A DNA stretch of 64,000 nt, from contig OW121741.1 of NCBI GenBank assembly GCA_933228675.1, forward strand, positions 120,986,418-121,050,417, given 5' to 3'. The position numbers and the translations under genes are program-made. Below the pieces are notes generated by a model. It ran no database searches and was not told where the DNA came from. It saw only the letters and a program-made list of their open reading frames with translations. Of the stretch, positions 47,674 to 59,215 are shown one piece after another (within the stretch, counting starts at the first letter, position 1; each line of letters opens with the position of its first letter). The stretch is from Stomorhina lunata. Lineage: Eukaryota > Arthropoda > Insecta > Diptera > Rhiniidae.

Positions 47674-48762
47674 CTAATCATCATTGGCATGCGTTATCTC
47701 TACCGTTATAATATCCTCTTTTCCCTTATTATTAATTTCTACAGTTATATTTTCCGTTATACAAACATCGTCCTTAGAATCTGTTAAAGAAAATCTTGTG
47801 CCCGATGAAACCTCCATTGACTTCCAGTTACCCACTACAGAGGCCCGTTTCAAAGACATTCTACCCTTCGGTGCCACTGGATCATTTGTTTCCTCTAAAG
47901 CACTTAAACTACTGGCAATTGGCAAAACCCGGTGGGGAAATCTGGGAGATCCCTTAACCCTCTCCCTTAAAGAGGGATGAACTTGAGCTATTGAAGGTCT
48001 ACGATTGGCGGGTAATTGAAAATTTACTTTAGTCTCAGGTTCTAAAATATATTTTTTCTCCACCTCTATGATGGGAACATTAAAGGTAGACTGAGTGTGT
48101 TGTATCAGGGGAGGCGGATGATGATGAGCTATATCTATAGTCTCGGCTGATATGGTGGGTATGGGTAGAAAAGTGGGATCTATGGGTGTTACATCTAAAT
48201 GAGTGCCACTTTTGGCCAAAGACTTACGTTTGAGGGGCTTTAAATAGTTTTCGCCCGTCTGCTGTAAGTCTGCTTCAGACTTACGTTCGCTATAGATGGC
48301 ATTGCAGGAGGCAGTCTGCGATGAAGGTATGAGACGAGTAAAGAGACCCATATGAGTTTTGAGGGCGGCCTTAATACCCTTTTGATCCGCCAGACTGGCT
48401 ATGGAACCTTTGTTACTGGATTGAGTGCGGGTAAATATACCTCTTAGTCTATTGATTATCCCCGTTTTAGCTTCGGTGGCATGCTGGTGGGCTAAACGCA
48501 AATTAAGTAGATCCTGGGCAGGTAAACATGCTTCGGCTATTGTGCGATCTTCCAGATGCGGTTGAGAGGCAAATGTCACAGATTTTCTCATGGGTATTTG
48601 CATATACTCAGCCGAAGGCCAGCTGGCACGGGGTATAACGGGCGGCAGGACTGAGAGCAGAAGATTTGGTAATATGCCCGATATACTCGGAGTTCGCGAC
48701 TTACTGCCATGACTAGGTGCAGGCAGGTGGGTGAAAGTATCGCTGGTAATGGTAACCTCGGG
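47674..48762 (-). CDS. GABA-B-R2: GABA-B receptor subunit 2, terminal coding exon (cytoplasmic tail)
   Basis: This exon encodes 362 residues and the stop codon (TAG at 47676..47674). It starts after a TTTTACTAG acceptor (exon base 48762) in phase 0, continuing from the exon at 51164. It is the long intracellular C-terminal tail of insect GABA-B-R2, beginning PEVTITSDTF, with conserved blocks SRTPSISGILPNLLLSVLPP, SVTFASQP, ACLPAQDLLNLRLAHQ and KGSIASLADQKG. The tail is Ser/Thr-rich with basic phospho-site-like words (RKSVTF, RRPSIA), plausible kinase targets by analogy with vertebrate GABA-B2 but unproven. An internal ATG at 48603 is not a start. Compared with what I recall of Drosophila, the tail appears shorter in its distal part. 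Confidence 0.92.
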   Translation of the reverse strand, partial: PEVTITSDTFTHLPAPSHGSKSRTPSISGILPNLLLSVLPPVIPRASWPSAEYMQIPMRKSVTFASQPHLEDRTIAEACLPAQDLLNLRLAHQHATEAKTGIINRLRGIFTRTQSSNKGSIASLADQKGIKAALKTHMGLFTRLIPSSQTASCNAIYSERKSEADLQQTGENYLKPLKRKSLAKSGTHLDVTPIDPTFLPIPTISAETIDIAHHHPPPLIQHTQSTFNVPIIEVEKKYILEPETKVNFQLPANRRPSIAQVHPSLRERVKGSPRFPHRVLPIASSLSALEETNDPVAPKGRMSLKRASVVGNWKSMEVSSGTRFSLTDSKDDVCITENITVEINNKGKEDIITVEITHANDD

Positions 48763-51163
48763 CTAGTAAAATATATTTAAAACATGAAAAAAAGGAAATT
48801 TAAATTTTAAATATAAATGGAAATTTTTTGAAGAGAATTTGAAATCAATTTTTGATATAAATTAAAATTTTTGGTAAAAGTTCAAAATTTGGATAAAAAA
48901 TTATATCTTAAATTTAAATTTTTCATGGAAGTTAAAATTTTTTATAAAAATTTAAATTTTTAGTGAAAATTTAAATTTAAAGTGAAAATTTAAATATTTA
49001 AATAAAATTTATATTTTTAATGAAAATTTAAATTATTAGCTAAAATTTAAATTTTTAATAAAAATTTAAATTTGAAAATATTTATTTTTCTATGCAAAAA
49101 TTTTCTAATGAAATTTTTTCTATAGTAAAATTTTGATATGAAATTTTTTGTATAAAAAAATTTTGATTTAAAATTTTTTGTATAGAAATATTTTATATGA
49201 AATTTTTTATACAGAAAAATCTTAATATGAAATTTTTTTTTATAGAAAAATTTGGATATGAAAATTTTTTCTATAGAAAAATTTGAAAATGTTTGTCATA
49301 GAAAATTTGGATATGAAATTTTTTGTCATAGAAACATTTTGATATGAAATTTTTTCTACAGAAATATTTTAAAATTAAATTTTTCTATAGAGAAATTTTA
49401 ATATGAAATTTTTTTATAGAAAAATTTTAATATGAAAATTTTATAAAAAAAATTCATATCAAAATTTTTTTATAGAAAAAATTGTATATGAAAATTGTTT
49501 AATTAAAAAATTTTGCATCAAAATTTTTCTTTAGAAAAACTTTCAAAACAAAATTTTGTACAGAAGAAATAAAATCCAAATTTTTTTTTATAGAAAATAT
49601 TTCATACCAAAACTTTTCTAAAACATTTATTAAAATTTTTGTAAAGAAAAAATTTTCATATCAACATTTTTTTATGGAAACATTTTTCTATAGAAAAAAT
49701 TTCGTATCAAAATTTTTCTTTAGAAAAAATTTCATATCAAAATTTTTCAATAAACAAAATTTCATACCAAATTTTTTTCTAGAAAAAAATTTTAATTTGA
49801 AAATTTCTTCTATAGAAAAATTTTGATATGAAAATTTTTTCTATAGAAAAATTTGGAAATTAAATTTTTTTCTATACAAAAATTTGGAAATAAAATTTTT
49901 TGTATAGCAAAATTCTTCTTTCTATAGAGAAATTTTAATATGAAAATTTTTTCTTAAAAAAAAAATTTTAATATAAAATTTTTTGACATAGAAAAATTTT
50001 GATATAAATTTTTTCTATAGAAAAATTTTAATATGAAATTTTTCTTTAGAAAAATTTTAATATAAAATCATATAAAATTTTTTGTCATAAAAAAAGTTTT
50101 ATATGAAATTTTTTCTATAGAAAAATTTTGAAATGAAAATTTTTTCTATAGAAAAATTTTAAAATTTTAATATGAAATTTTTCTATAGAAAAATTTAAAT
50201 ATGAAATTTTTCTATAGAAAAATTTTGATATAAAATTTTTCTATCGAAAAATTTTCATATGAAATTCTTTTTTTTTATAGAAAAATTTTGATATGAAAAT
50301 TTTTTCTATAGAAAAATTTTGATATGAAATTTTTTGTCATGGAAAAATTTTGATATAAATTTTTTCTATAGAAAAATTTTGAAATTAATTTTTTTCTATA
50401 AAAAATTTTTAATATGAAATTTTTCTTTAGAAAAATTTTAATATGAAATTTTTTTATAGAAAATTTTTGATATGAAAATTTTTATATGAAAATTTTTATA
50501 TGAAATTTTTTCTATAGAATAATTTTAATATGAAAATTTTTTCGTTAGAAAAATTGTAATATGAAAATATTTTTATAGAAAAATTTTGGTATGAAAATTT
50601 TTTCTATAGATACATTTTGATTATTTAAGTTTTTTATAAAAATTTTTTTAATGAAAATGTTAGTTTTTAATGAAAATTTTAATCTTTAATGAAAATTTTA
50701 ATTTTTAATTAAAATATAAATTTTTTTTATGAAAATTTTTAAATTTTAATAAAAATTTAAATTTTTAATATAAATTTTAAATGGTAAAAAAAATTATTTT
50801 TTTTTTTTAAATTTAAAAATTAATTGAAAATTTGTATATCTTAAATAAATTTAAATTTTTAATAAAAATTTAAATTTTCAATGAAAATTTAAATTTTTAA
50901 TGAAAATTTAATGTTTTAGTGAAAATTTAAATTTTTAATGAAAATTTGAATTTTTAATGAAAAATTCAACATAATTTTTTTCAAATAAAAAGTTAAATTT
51001 TTGAGAAAAATTTTGATGAAAATGGATTTTTTATAAAAAAATTACTATTTTTAATAAAAATTTTAATTTAAAAATTAAATTTCAAAAAAATTATATTTCA
51101 TTTTAAAATTCTAATTCTGATAACAATTTAATTTTTAACAAAAAATTCAAATTATTTTTTTAC
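48763..51163 (-). other. GABA-B-R2 intron filled with AT satellite
   Basis: GT..AG intron of about 2.4 kb on the minus strand. 48780..49075 and 50640..51140 hold a separate ~19-bp AT repeat (TGAAAATTTAAATTTTTAA). 49076..50640 is the palindromic-core satellite, mainly GATATGAAA-linker (inverted relative to the 46-kb array), with a block of opposite orientation at about 49440..49790. Confidence 0.85.
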
Positions 51164-51399
51164 CTTAAATGCTCCAAATATTGATGTCGACGACGAGGTT
51201 GTCGTTGAAGCTGTACCCGACTCCAACATTCGCTCTAGCTTTTTAATTTCTGCATCCAAACTGGCAATTTCTTTTTTATATACACGATTTTGGACCTCCA
51301 CACGATATTGCAACTCTCGCCGATCATCCAAAACAAATCTACGAGTATTGCACTCCATTTTCAAGCCCATGCTATGAATAACCGGGTCGATAACATCAT
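51164..51399 (-). CDS. GABA-B-R2: GABA-B receptor subunit 2, coiled-coil exon
   Basis: A 236-nt exon. The acceptor is GCTAAG before 51399 and the donor is AAG|GTAAAA after 51164. It begins with the last two bases of an Asn codon shared with the upstream exon, then DVIDPVIHSMGLKMECNTRRF. The stretch DDRRELQYRVEVQNRVYKKEI and the following leucine/charge heptads to LERMLES form the coiled coil that in GABA-B receptors pairs subunit 2 with subunit 1 and allows surface delivery of the heterodimer. A Ser/Thr run (SGTASTTTSSSTS) follows. It ends in phase 0, matching the terminal exon. Confidence 0.93.
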
Positions 51400-51533
51400 C
51401 TTAGCAAAAAATAAAAAAAAACACAAATTTTTATATTTTATATATATAAAACTTGTCCCTAATATAAAATTTTCAAATTCTTTAAAAAAAAAACTAACAA
51501 GAGTGATGAGCTATGAAAGTTAATGGCACTTAC

Positions 51534-51852
51534 TTCTTGCCCATATATCGTGTAGTTTGGGTATGAAGAGCAAACATAAAGTGGCTGTTGTTGAGGTTAG
51601 GATTAGAGCTGTTATCGTTATAAAAGCCAATGTAACACGTTCAGATATAAGATTTGCCAAAACCACTACAATGCCACTTGTTATGACAACGCTATACACA
51701 GACACTCCAATGTATTGTGAATCGTTGAGAGCTGGTATTTTCACGTGACGTGTTTCCCAGGCCATATAAACACCAACCACGAGCAGAAGACCCTTGTAGC
51801 TGTACAGAGCTCCCAGCCAGGTTTGTGTGTGCTGTGAACGACAGACTTCGAC
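51534..51852 (-). CDS. GABA-B-R2: GABA-B receptor subunit 2, TM5-TM7 exon
   Basis: This 319-nt exon encodes 106 codons plus one base. The acceptor is CTTACCAG before 51852; the donor is GAA|GTAAGT after 51534, phase 1. It begins VEVCRSQHTQTW, where the Cys is the conserved extracellular-loop-2 disulphide residue of class C receptors. TM5 is about residues 11-32 (WLGALYSYKGLLLVVGVYMA), followed by intracellular loop 3 AWETRHVKIPALNDSQYIG, a hallmark shared with vertebrate GABA-B2 rather than GABA-B1. TM6 is about 48-68 and TM7 about 73-98, ending in the class C FIPKL motif. Subunit 2 is the G-protein (Gi/o) coupling subunit of the neuronal slow-inhibition receptor. It appears intact and strongly conserved. 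Confidence 0.95.
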
Positions 51853-54800
51853 CTGGTAAGAAAAAGGAAAATTTTGCAAAAAGAATAAAGAAAATGTATA
51901 AAAGATGATGAAGAAAAAATTGTATATGAATTAGCAAAAGGAAACGGAAACTAAGTGTAAGTGTGAATGTATATTTTTTTAGGTTTCACTTGCTTAGATT
52001 AAAGAGGTTGAAATTTCAAACAAAAATTTAAGAAAATTGTAAGATACGAACGATGGCATGGAAACAGAATTATTTGATGCATGTTGTCTACGTTTTGATG
52101 TTAATTAAGGCTCATAGCCAGATTACTGACATAACCAACTAAAGACTCACATGGATCCATTTAATCGCCTCATACATTCTTTATATGTACATAAACTCTT
52201 ATAATAATATCCAAGATAAACGCAATCAATTAATAATAGGAAAATAAGGCAAATTTTCCGATAGAAAAATACGCAAATATTGAAATTTTTTCTATAGAAA
52301 AATTTTTCTATAGAAATATTTTTATCTGAAAATTTTTTCTGCGGAAAACTTTTAATATGAAAATTTTTTGTACAAAAAAAGTTCGATATAAAGTTTTTTT
52401 CTATATAAAAAATTTTATTCTATAGAAAAAATTTGATATGAAATTTTTTTCTGTAGACAAATTTTGATATGAAAATTTTTTCTATAGAAAAATTTTAATA
52501 TGAAAATTTTTTCTATTGAACAATTTTAATATGAACATTTTTCCAATAGAAAAATTTGAATATGAAACTTTTTTCAATAATTTTGATATATTCTATAATA
52601 AATTTTAGTATGAAATTATTTCTATAAAAAAAATGTGGGAGTATAATTTTTTTATGAAATTTTTTCTACAGAAAATTTTGATCTGAAATTTTTTCAATAA
52701 AAAAAATTTTGATATGAAATTTTTTCTGAAAAAAATTTTGATATGAAAATTTTTTCTATAGTAAAATTTAAATATGAACATTTTTTCTATAGAAAAATTT
52801 TAATATGAACATTTTTTTAATAGTAAATTTTAAATATGATTTATTTTTTTCAATAATTTTGATATATTCTATAGAAAAATTTTGGTATGAAATTATTTCT
52901 ATAAAATAAATTTGGGAGTATATTTTTTTCTATGCAAACATTTTGATTTGAAATCTGTTCTATGGAAAAATTTTGATCTGAGATTTTTTCAATAAAAAAT
53001 TTTGATATTAAAATTTTTTTTTATAAACAAATTTTGATATTAAAATTTTTTCTATAGAAAAATTTTGATATAAAATTGTTTCTTTAGAAAAATTTTGATA
53101 TGAACATATATTTTATAGAAAAGTTTTAACATGAAAATTTTTTCTAAAACAAAATTTTTAAACAAATTGATATACAAATTTTTTCTATGCAAAATTTTTA
53201 TCTGAAATTTTTTCAATAAAAAAATTTTGATATGTAATTTTTTTTTATAAAAAAATTTTGATATGAAAATTTTTTCTATAGAAAAATTTTGGTATGAAAT
53301 TGTTTCCATAGAAAAATTTTTGATATGAAAATTTTTCTATAGAAAAATATTGATATGAAATTTTTTTTATAGAAAAATATTGATATGAAATTTTTTTTAT
53401 AGAAAAATTTTTATATAAAAATGTTTGCATTACAGAAATTTTGCTTTGAAGGTTTCTTCAATAGAATTCAATAGATTTTGATATATTATATTGAAAAATT
53501 TTAGATTAATATTTTTTCTAAAAACAGATTTTTGGAATCTATTTTTTTCTGTACAAAAATTTTGTTATGAAATTTTTTCTATAGAAAAGTTTTGATGGGA
53601 TGTATTTTCTTTAAATAATTTTGGTGTGAAATTTTTTTATAGAACTATTTTGATATGTAATTTTTTCTATAGCTACATTTTGATGTAAAATTTTTTTTTA
53701 CAAAATGTTGATATAAAATGTTTTCTATAGAAAAATTTTGGTATGAAATTTTTTCTATAAAAAAATGTTGATATTAAAACTTTTGATAAAAAAAATTTCA
53801 TATCAAAATTTTTCTATAGAAAAAATTTCATACCAAAATTTTTCTATAGAAAAAATTTTATGTCAACATTTTGAAAAGAAAAAATTTTACATCAAAATTT
53901 TTCTATAGAAAAATTTCATATCAAAATTTTTCTATAGAAAAAATTTCATATCAAAATTTTTCTATAGAAAAAATTTCATTTTAAAATATTTCTATAGAAA
54001 AAATTTCATATCAAATTTTTTTTTAGAAAAAATTTCATATCAAAATTTTTTTTAGAAAAAATTTCATATCAAAATTTTTCTATAATAAAAATTTCATATC
54101 AAAATATTTCTATAAAAAAGATTTCTTTAGAAAACATTTCATACTAAAATTTTTTTATTAAACATTTTTTTCTATAGAAAAACTACTCAGATTTGAATAG
54201 AACTAAATTCTTTTTAATTTTAAAAAATCTTCTATAAATTTCTTTCTCCCCCTCCAGTTGTTGGGCCAATTATAGCTAATTGAAACTTAAACAATAAATG
54301 ATTAAGCCATAAAAAATTCAACGTTTCACAATAAAATTATACAAGAGAACAAAGCCCATAAAATTTAAATTTCCATTAAATATTTTAGCCTCAAAACACC
54401 CTTTGTCTTCATTTGACAAACAAATTGATAAGTCAACAGCCAAAGGAGAGCAAATAAACAAATGCAAATGAAAAAAAAAGAAATTCAAGTATAAAAATAT
54501 CAACACAAATAGAAATTCAATAAAAAATCCAAAACTAAGACATTCCCAAATGGTTAAGGACCAAACACCAAGACAACGAAATGGAAGTGAGATAGAGAGA
54601 GAAGAGAAAACAAACAAAGTCATTTACAAATTTATAAACCAATAAACCAGGACCCCAAAGATTTCCTTATTTCCCAACTTTTAACAAACGGAATTGACAT
54701 TTATGTAAACCAACACAAACACCAAACACTTGACATATATCAGTTAAGCAAAGGACCTTTTTGGTGAGATTGTCTAAAAAACCCTGATATTTGTAAGTGC

Positions 54801-54854
54801 TTAAGTGAAGGTATTTGTTTGGGTGTGTGTGTAAATATCATTTTCTTAGCTTAC
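51853..54854 (-). other. GABA-B-R2 intron with AT satellite of both orientations
   Basis: A 3.0-kb GT..AG intron. 52260..53765 is the palindromic satellite in the GATATGAAA orientation. At about 53770 it flips to CATATCAAAA, which continues to 54185. 54190..54850 is non-repetitive. Open frames on the minus strand near 53052..53430 and 54318..54623 are composition artefacts. Confidence 0.85.
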
Positions 54855-55130
54855 CTGTGGCTGGTAGACAACACTTCGATCTATATTACTGATTTCCAAT
54901 GTTAAATTATGCAAATGTCGTTCCATGGGATCCGTGACAACCCATAAGGTGACAACAAGACCATCGACCAGCAACAGGCCGCAAACGAGTAAAATAAGTT
55001 GAATATCCTGCAGCATTTTATCCTTGAAAACGCTGCCGGTGCGTGTGAAAATGCGATGAACACGATATGTTTTGGCAAACATTGAACCGAAGGCCAATGA
55101 AAAGCCAGCTGACAAAAGATATACTCGTGC
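54855..55130 (-). CDS. GABA-B-R2: GABA-B receptor subunit 2, TM3-TM4 exon
   Basis: This exon of exactly 276 nt (92 codons) is phase 0 at both ends. The acceptor is CTTCTTGCAG before 55130; the donor is CACAG|GTAAGC after 54855. It encodes ARVYLLSAGFSLAFGSMFAK (TM3), intracellular loop 2 with TYRVHRIFTRTGSVFKDKM, TM4 (about 45-66, LILLVCGLLLVDGLVVTLW) and the start of extracellular loop 2 (TDPMERHLHNLTLE, with an NLT glycosylation sequon). FGSMFAKTYRVH is the class C signature. An upstream ATG at 55166 is intronic and not a start. Upstream exons (ligand-fold ectodomain, TM1-2) are not found up to 64000. Confidence 0.95.
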
Positions 55131-55560
55131 CTGCAAGAAGACATTAAAAATAACCAGAAAGGACAAATAAATAAAAATATATAAACTAAATGTTACAAAA
55201 GGACTATATAAAAATACAATATTTTTTTTAAGATAAATTCAGTTTTTTTGTTTGGCAAAACTTAAAAAAAAGACAAGTAAAGAAAAGTAAATAACAATTT
55301 GGCTTTCAATTTTTTAGGGTTTAACTTTTATTTGACAAAACTTTTTCTTAAGGTTAAACAAAAGAACTTAAGGTAAAATGACAGAAAAAATATATAATAT
55401 AAAAATTTTCGAAATAAATAATAACTGTCAATTTAAGGCTAATTCTTATATATCCCAAAATTGTCAGTGTTAAATTTAAAAATATTTCTATTAGATATTA
55501 GACTAAAACCATTAAATTCAGGTTAACTATGACAGACACCAGGAATTAATGATGCTAAGA
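55131..55560 (-). other. GABA-B-R2 intron, non-repetitive part
   Basis: AT-rich intron sequence upstream of the TM3 exon. The intron extends past the window end. No further exon is recognised. Confidence 0.6.
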
Positions 55561-56690
55561 GGACTGTAAAAATTATTTCTATAAAAAATATTGATATACA
55601 AATTTTTTCTTCAGAAAATTTTTTCTATGAAAAAAATAGAAAAAAACTTCATATCAAAATTTATCTATAGATAAAATTTCATATTACAATTTTTTTATAG
55701 GAAAAATTTTCATATCAAAATTTTTTATAGAAAAAATTTTCATATCAAAATTTTTCTATAGAAAAAATTTTCATATCAAAATTTTTTATAGAAAAAATTT
55801 TCATATCAAAATTTTTTATAGAAAAAATTTTCATATCAGAATTTTTCTATAGAAAAAATTTTCATATCAAAATTTTTCTATAGGAAAAATTTTCATATCA
55901 AAATTTTTCTATAGGAAAAATTTTCATATCAAAATTTTTCTATAGGAAAAATTTTCATATAAAAATTTTTCTATAGGAAAAATTTTCATATAAAAATTTT
56001 TCTATAGGAAAAATTTTCATATCAAAATTTTTCTATAGGAAAAATTTTCATATCAAATTTTTTGTATAGAAAAAATTTTCATGTCAAAATTTTTCTATAT
56101 AAAAAATGTTCATATCAAAATATTTCTATAGAAAAAATTTTCTATCAAAATTTTCCTTTGAAAAAATTTTCATATCAAAATTTTTCTAAGAAAAAATTTT
56201 CATATCAAAATTTTTCTGTAGAAAAAATTTTCATATCAAAATTTTTCTATAGAAAAAATTTTCATATCAAAATTTTTCTATAGAAAAAAAATTCATATCA
56301 AAATTTTTCTGTAGAAAAAATTTTCATATCAAAATTTTTCTATAGAAAAAAATTTCATACCAAAATATTTCTATGGAAAAAGATTTTGATATCAAAATTT
56401 TTCTATAGAAAAAATTTTCATACCAAAATTTTCCTATAGAGAAAATTTTTATATCAAAATTTTTCTATAGAAAAAATTTTCATATTAAAATTTTTCTATA
56501 GAAAAAATTTTCATATCAAATTTTTCTATAAAAAATATTTTCTTATCAAAAGTTTTCTATAGAAAACATTTTCATATCAAAATTTTTCTATAGAAATAAT
56601 TTTCATAGCAAAATATTTTTATAGAAAAAAAAATTTTTGTAAAGAAAAAATTTTCATAATTTTTCAAATTTTTCAAAAATTAAAAAAAAA
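55561..56690 (+). repeat. AT palindromic satellite, CATATCAAAA linker, direct orientation
   Basis: A highly regular block (55690..56620) of ~31-bp units. A local variant TATAGGAAAAA is amplified in tandem at about 55875..56045. Confidence 0.93.
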
Positions 56691-58400
56691 TTTCTCTAGA
56701 AAAAATTTTATATGAAAATTTTTTCCATAGAAAAATTTCATTCATTTTTTCTATAAAATATTGATATACAATTTTTTCTACATTAAGATTTTGATATAAA
56801 AGTTTTTTCTATAGAAAAATTTTGATATGAAAAAATTTTCTATACAGAAAAAATTTTGATATGAGAATTTTTTTCTATAACAAATTTTGATATAAATAAT
56901 TTTTTTGGAAATTTTTTACATAGAAAAATTTTGACATGAATATTTTTTCTATAAAAACATTTTGATACACAATTTGGATATACAAGTTTTTTCTATAGAA
57001 CAATTTTGATATAAAATGAAAAATTTTGATATAAAAATTTTTTTATAGAAAAATTCTGATATAAAATTTTTTTCCATGGAAAAAAATATTTTCTATACAA
57101 AAATTTTGATATGACATTTTTTCTATAGAAAAGTTTTGTTGTGATATTTTTTCTATAAAAAAATTTTGACATGAAATTTTTTTCTGTACAAAAATTTTAA
57201 TATGAAAGTTTTTCTATAGAATAATTTTAACAAATAATTTTTTCCATAGAAAATTTTTGATATAAAATTTTTTCATAAAATAATTTTGATGTGATATTTT
57301 TTTTTTGTAGAAGAATCTGTAGAAAAATTTTGATACTACATATTTTCTATAAAAAATTTTTATTTTTTATATAGAAAAATTTTGACATGAATATTTTTTC
57401 TATAAAAACATTTTGATACACAATTTGGATATACAAGTTTTTTATATAGAACAATTTTGATATAAAATGAAAAATTTTGATATGAAAATTTTTTTATAGA
57501 AAAATTCTGATATAAAATTTTTTTCTATGGAAAAAAATATTTTCTATACAAAAATTTTGATATGACATTTTTCTATGGAAAAGTTTTGTTGTGATATTTT
57601 TTCTATAAAAAAATTTTGACATGAAATTTTTTTCTGTACAAAAATTTTAATATGAAATTTTTTCTATAGAATAATTTTAACAAATAATTTTTTCCATAGA
57701 AAATTTTTGATATAAAATTTTTCCATAAAATAATTTTGATGTGATATTTTTTCTGTAGAAGAATCTGTAGAAAAATTTTGATACTACATATTTTCTATAA
57801 AAAATTTTGATTTTTTATATAGAAAAATTTTGACATGAATATTTTTTCTATAAAAACATTTTGATACACAATTTGAATATACAAGTTTTTTCTATAGAAC
57901 AATTTTGATATAAAATGAAAAATTTTGATATGAAAATTTTTTTATAGAAAAATTCTGATATAAAATTTTTTTCTATGGAAAAAAATATTTTCTATACAAA
58001 AATTTTGATATGACATTTTTTCTATATAAAAGTTTTGTTGTGATATTTTTTCTATAAAAAAATTTTGACATGAAATTTTTTTCTGTACAAAAATTTTAAT
58101 ATGAAATTTTTTCTATAGAATAATTTTAACAAATAATTTTTTCCATAGAAAATTTTTGATATAAAATTTTTCCATAAAATAATTTTGATGTGATATTTTT
58201 TCTGTAGAAGAATCTGTAGAAAAATTTTGATACTACATATTTTCTATAAAAAATTTTGATTTGAAATTTTTCTATAGAAAAATTTTGATATTAAATTTTG
58301 TCTATAGAAAAATTTTAATAAGAAAATTTTAACTATAGAAAAATTTTGATATGAAAATTTTTTCTATTGAAAAATTTTGATACAAAATGTTTTTTTATAG
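56691..58400 (-). repeat. AT palindromic satellite, inverted orientation, with a 3-copy ~450-bp higher-order repeat
   Basis: The linker switches to GATATGAAA/GATATAAAA, the reverse complement of the preceding block. Three long copies with the same irregular order of variants begin near 56919, 57368 and 57816 (landmark GACATGAATATTTTTTC at 56933, 57384, 57832). Periods are 451 and 448 bp, and the last copy ends about 58262. Confidence 0.9.
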
Positions 58401-59215
58401 AAAAAATTTGGTATTAACATTTTTTCTATAAAAAAATTTGAGATTAAAATTTTTTCTATAGAAAAAAAATTGATATTAAAATGTTTTCTATAAAAAATAT
58501 TTTATATCAGAATTTTTTTCTATATAAAATAATTGATATTAAAATTTTTTCTATAAAAAAATGTTGATATTTAATTTTTTTTCATAGTTTCAAAGTTTTT
58601 CTATAGTAAACTTAGGTATGAATAAATTTTGAATATTTGTTTTTATAGAAAAATTTTGATATTAATAGTTTTTGAATAGAAAGATTTTGATATGAAAATT
58701 TTTTTTCTATTAAAAAATTTTGATATTAAAATTTTTTCTATTGAAAAATTTTGATATTAAAATTTTTTCTATAGAAAAATTTTGATATTATAATTGTGAT
58801 ACTAAAATTTTTTCTATAGAAAAATTTTGATATGCAAATTTTTTCTATAGACAAATTTTGATACTAAAAGTTTTTCTATAGAAAAATTTTGATATGAAAA
58901 TTTTTTCTATAGAAAAATTTCTATAGAAAAATTTTTTCTATAGAAAAATTTTGGTGTTCAATTTTTTCAATTGGAAAATTTTCATGTTAAATTTTTTTCC
59001 ATAGAAAAATTTTGATATTAAAATTTTTTCAATAGAAAAAATATGTATTTTGATATTAGAATTATCTCTATAGATAAAGTTTGATATTAAAATTTTTTCT
59101 TTAGAAAATTTTTGATACTAAAATTTTTTTTTATAAAAAATTTTTGGTATAAATTTTTTTTTATAGGAAAATTTTTGGTATAAAATTTTTTTTATAGAAA
59201 AATTTTAATATGAAA
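58401..59215. repeat. AT palindromic satellite, GATATTAAAA linker
   Basis: Units TTTTGATATTAAAATTTTTTCTATAGAAAAA of about 31 bp, moderately degenerate; the same subfamily as 60.9-64 kb. Confidence 0.9.

Noticed and set aside
47684..47980. 98-codon plus-strand frame antisense to the GABA-B-R2 tail
   Set aside because: Shadow of the real minus-strand exon, which has matching splice phase and family-specific sequence.
54902..55144. 80-codon minus-strand frame overlapping the TM3-TM4 exon
   Set aside because: Alternative frame of the true exon; the supported frame has the class C receptor signature and correct splice phases.
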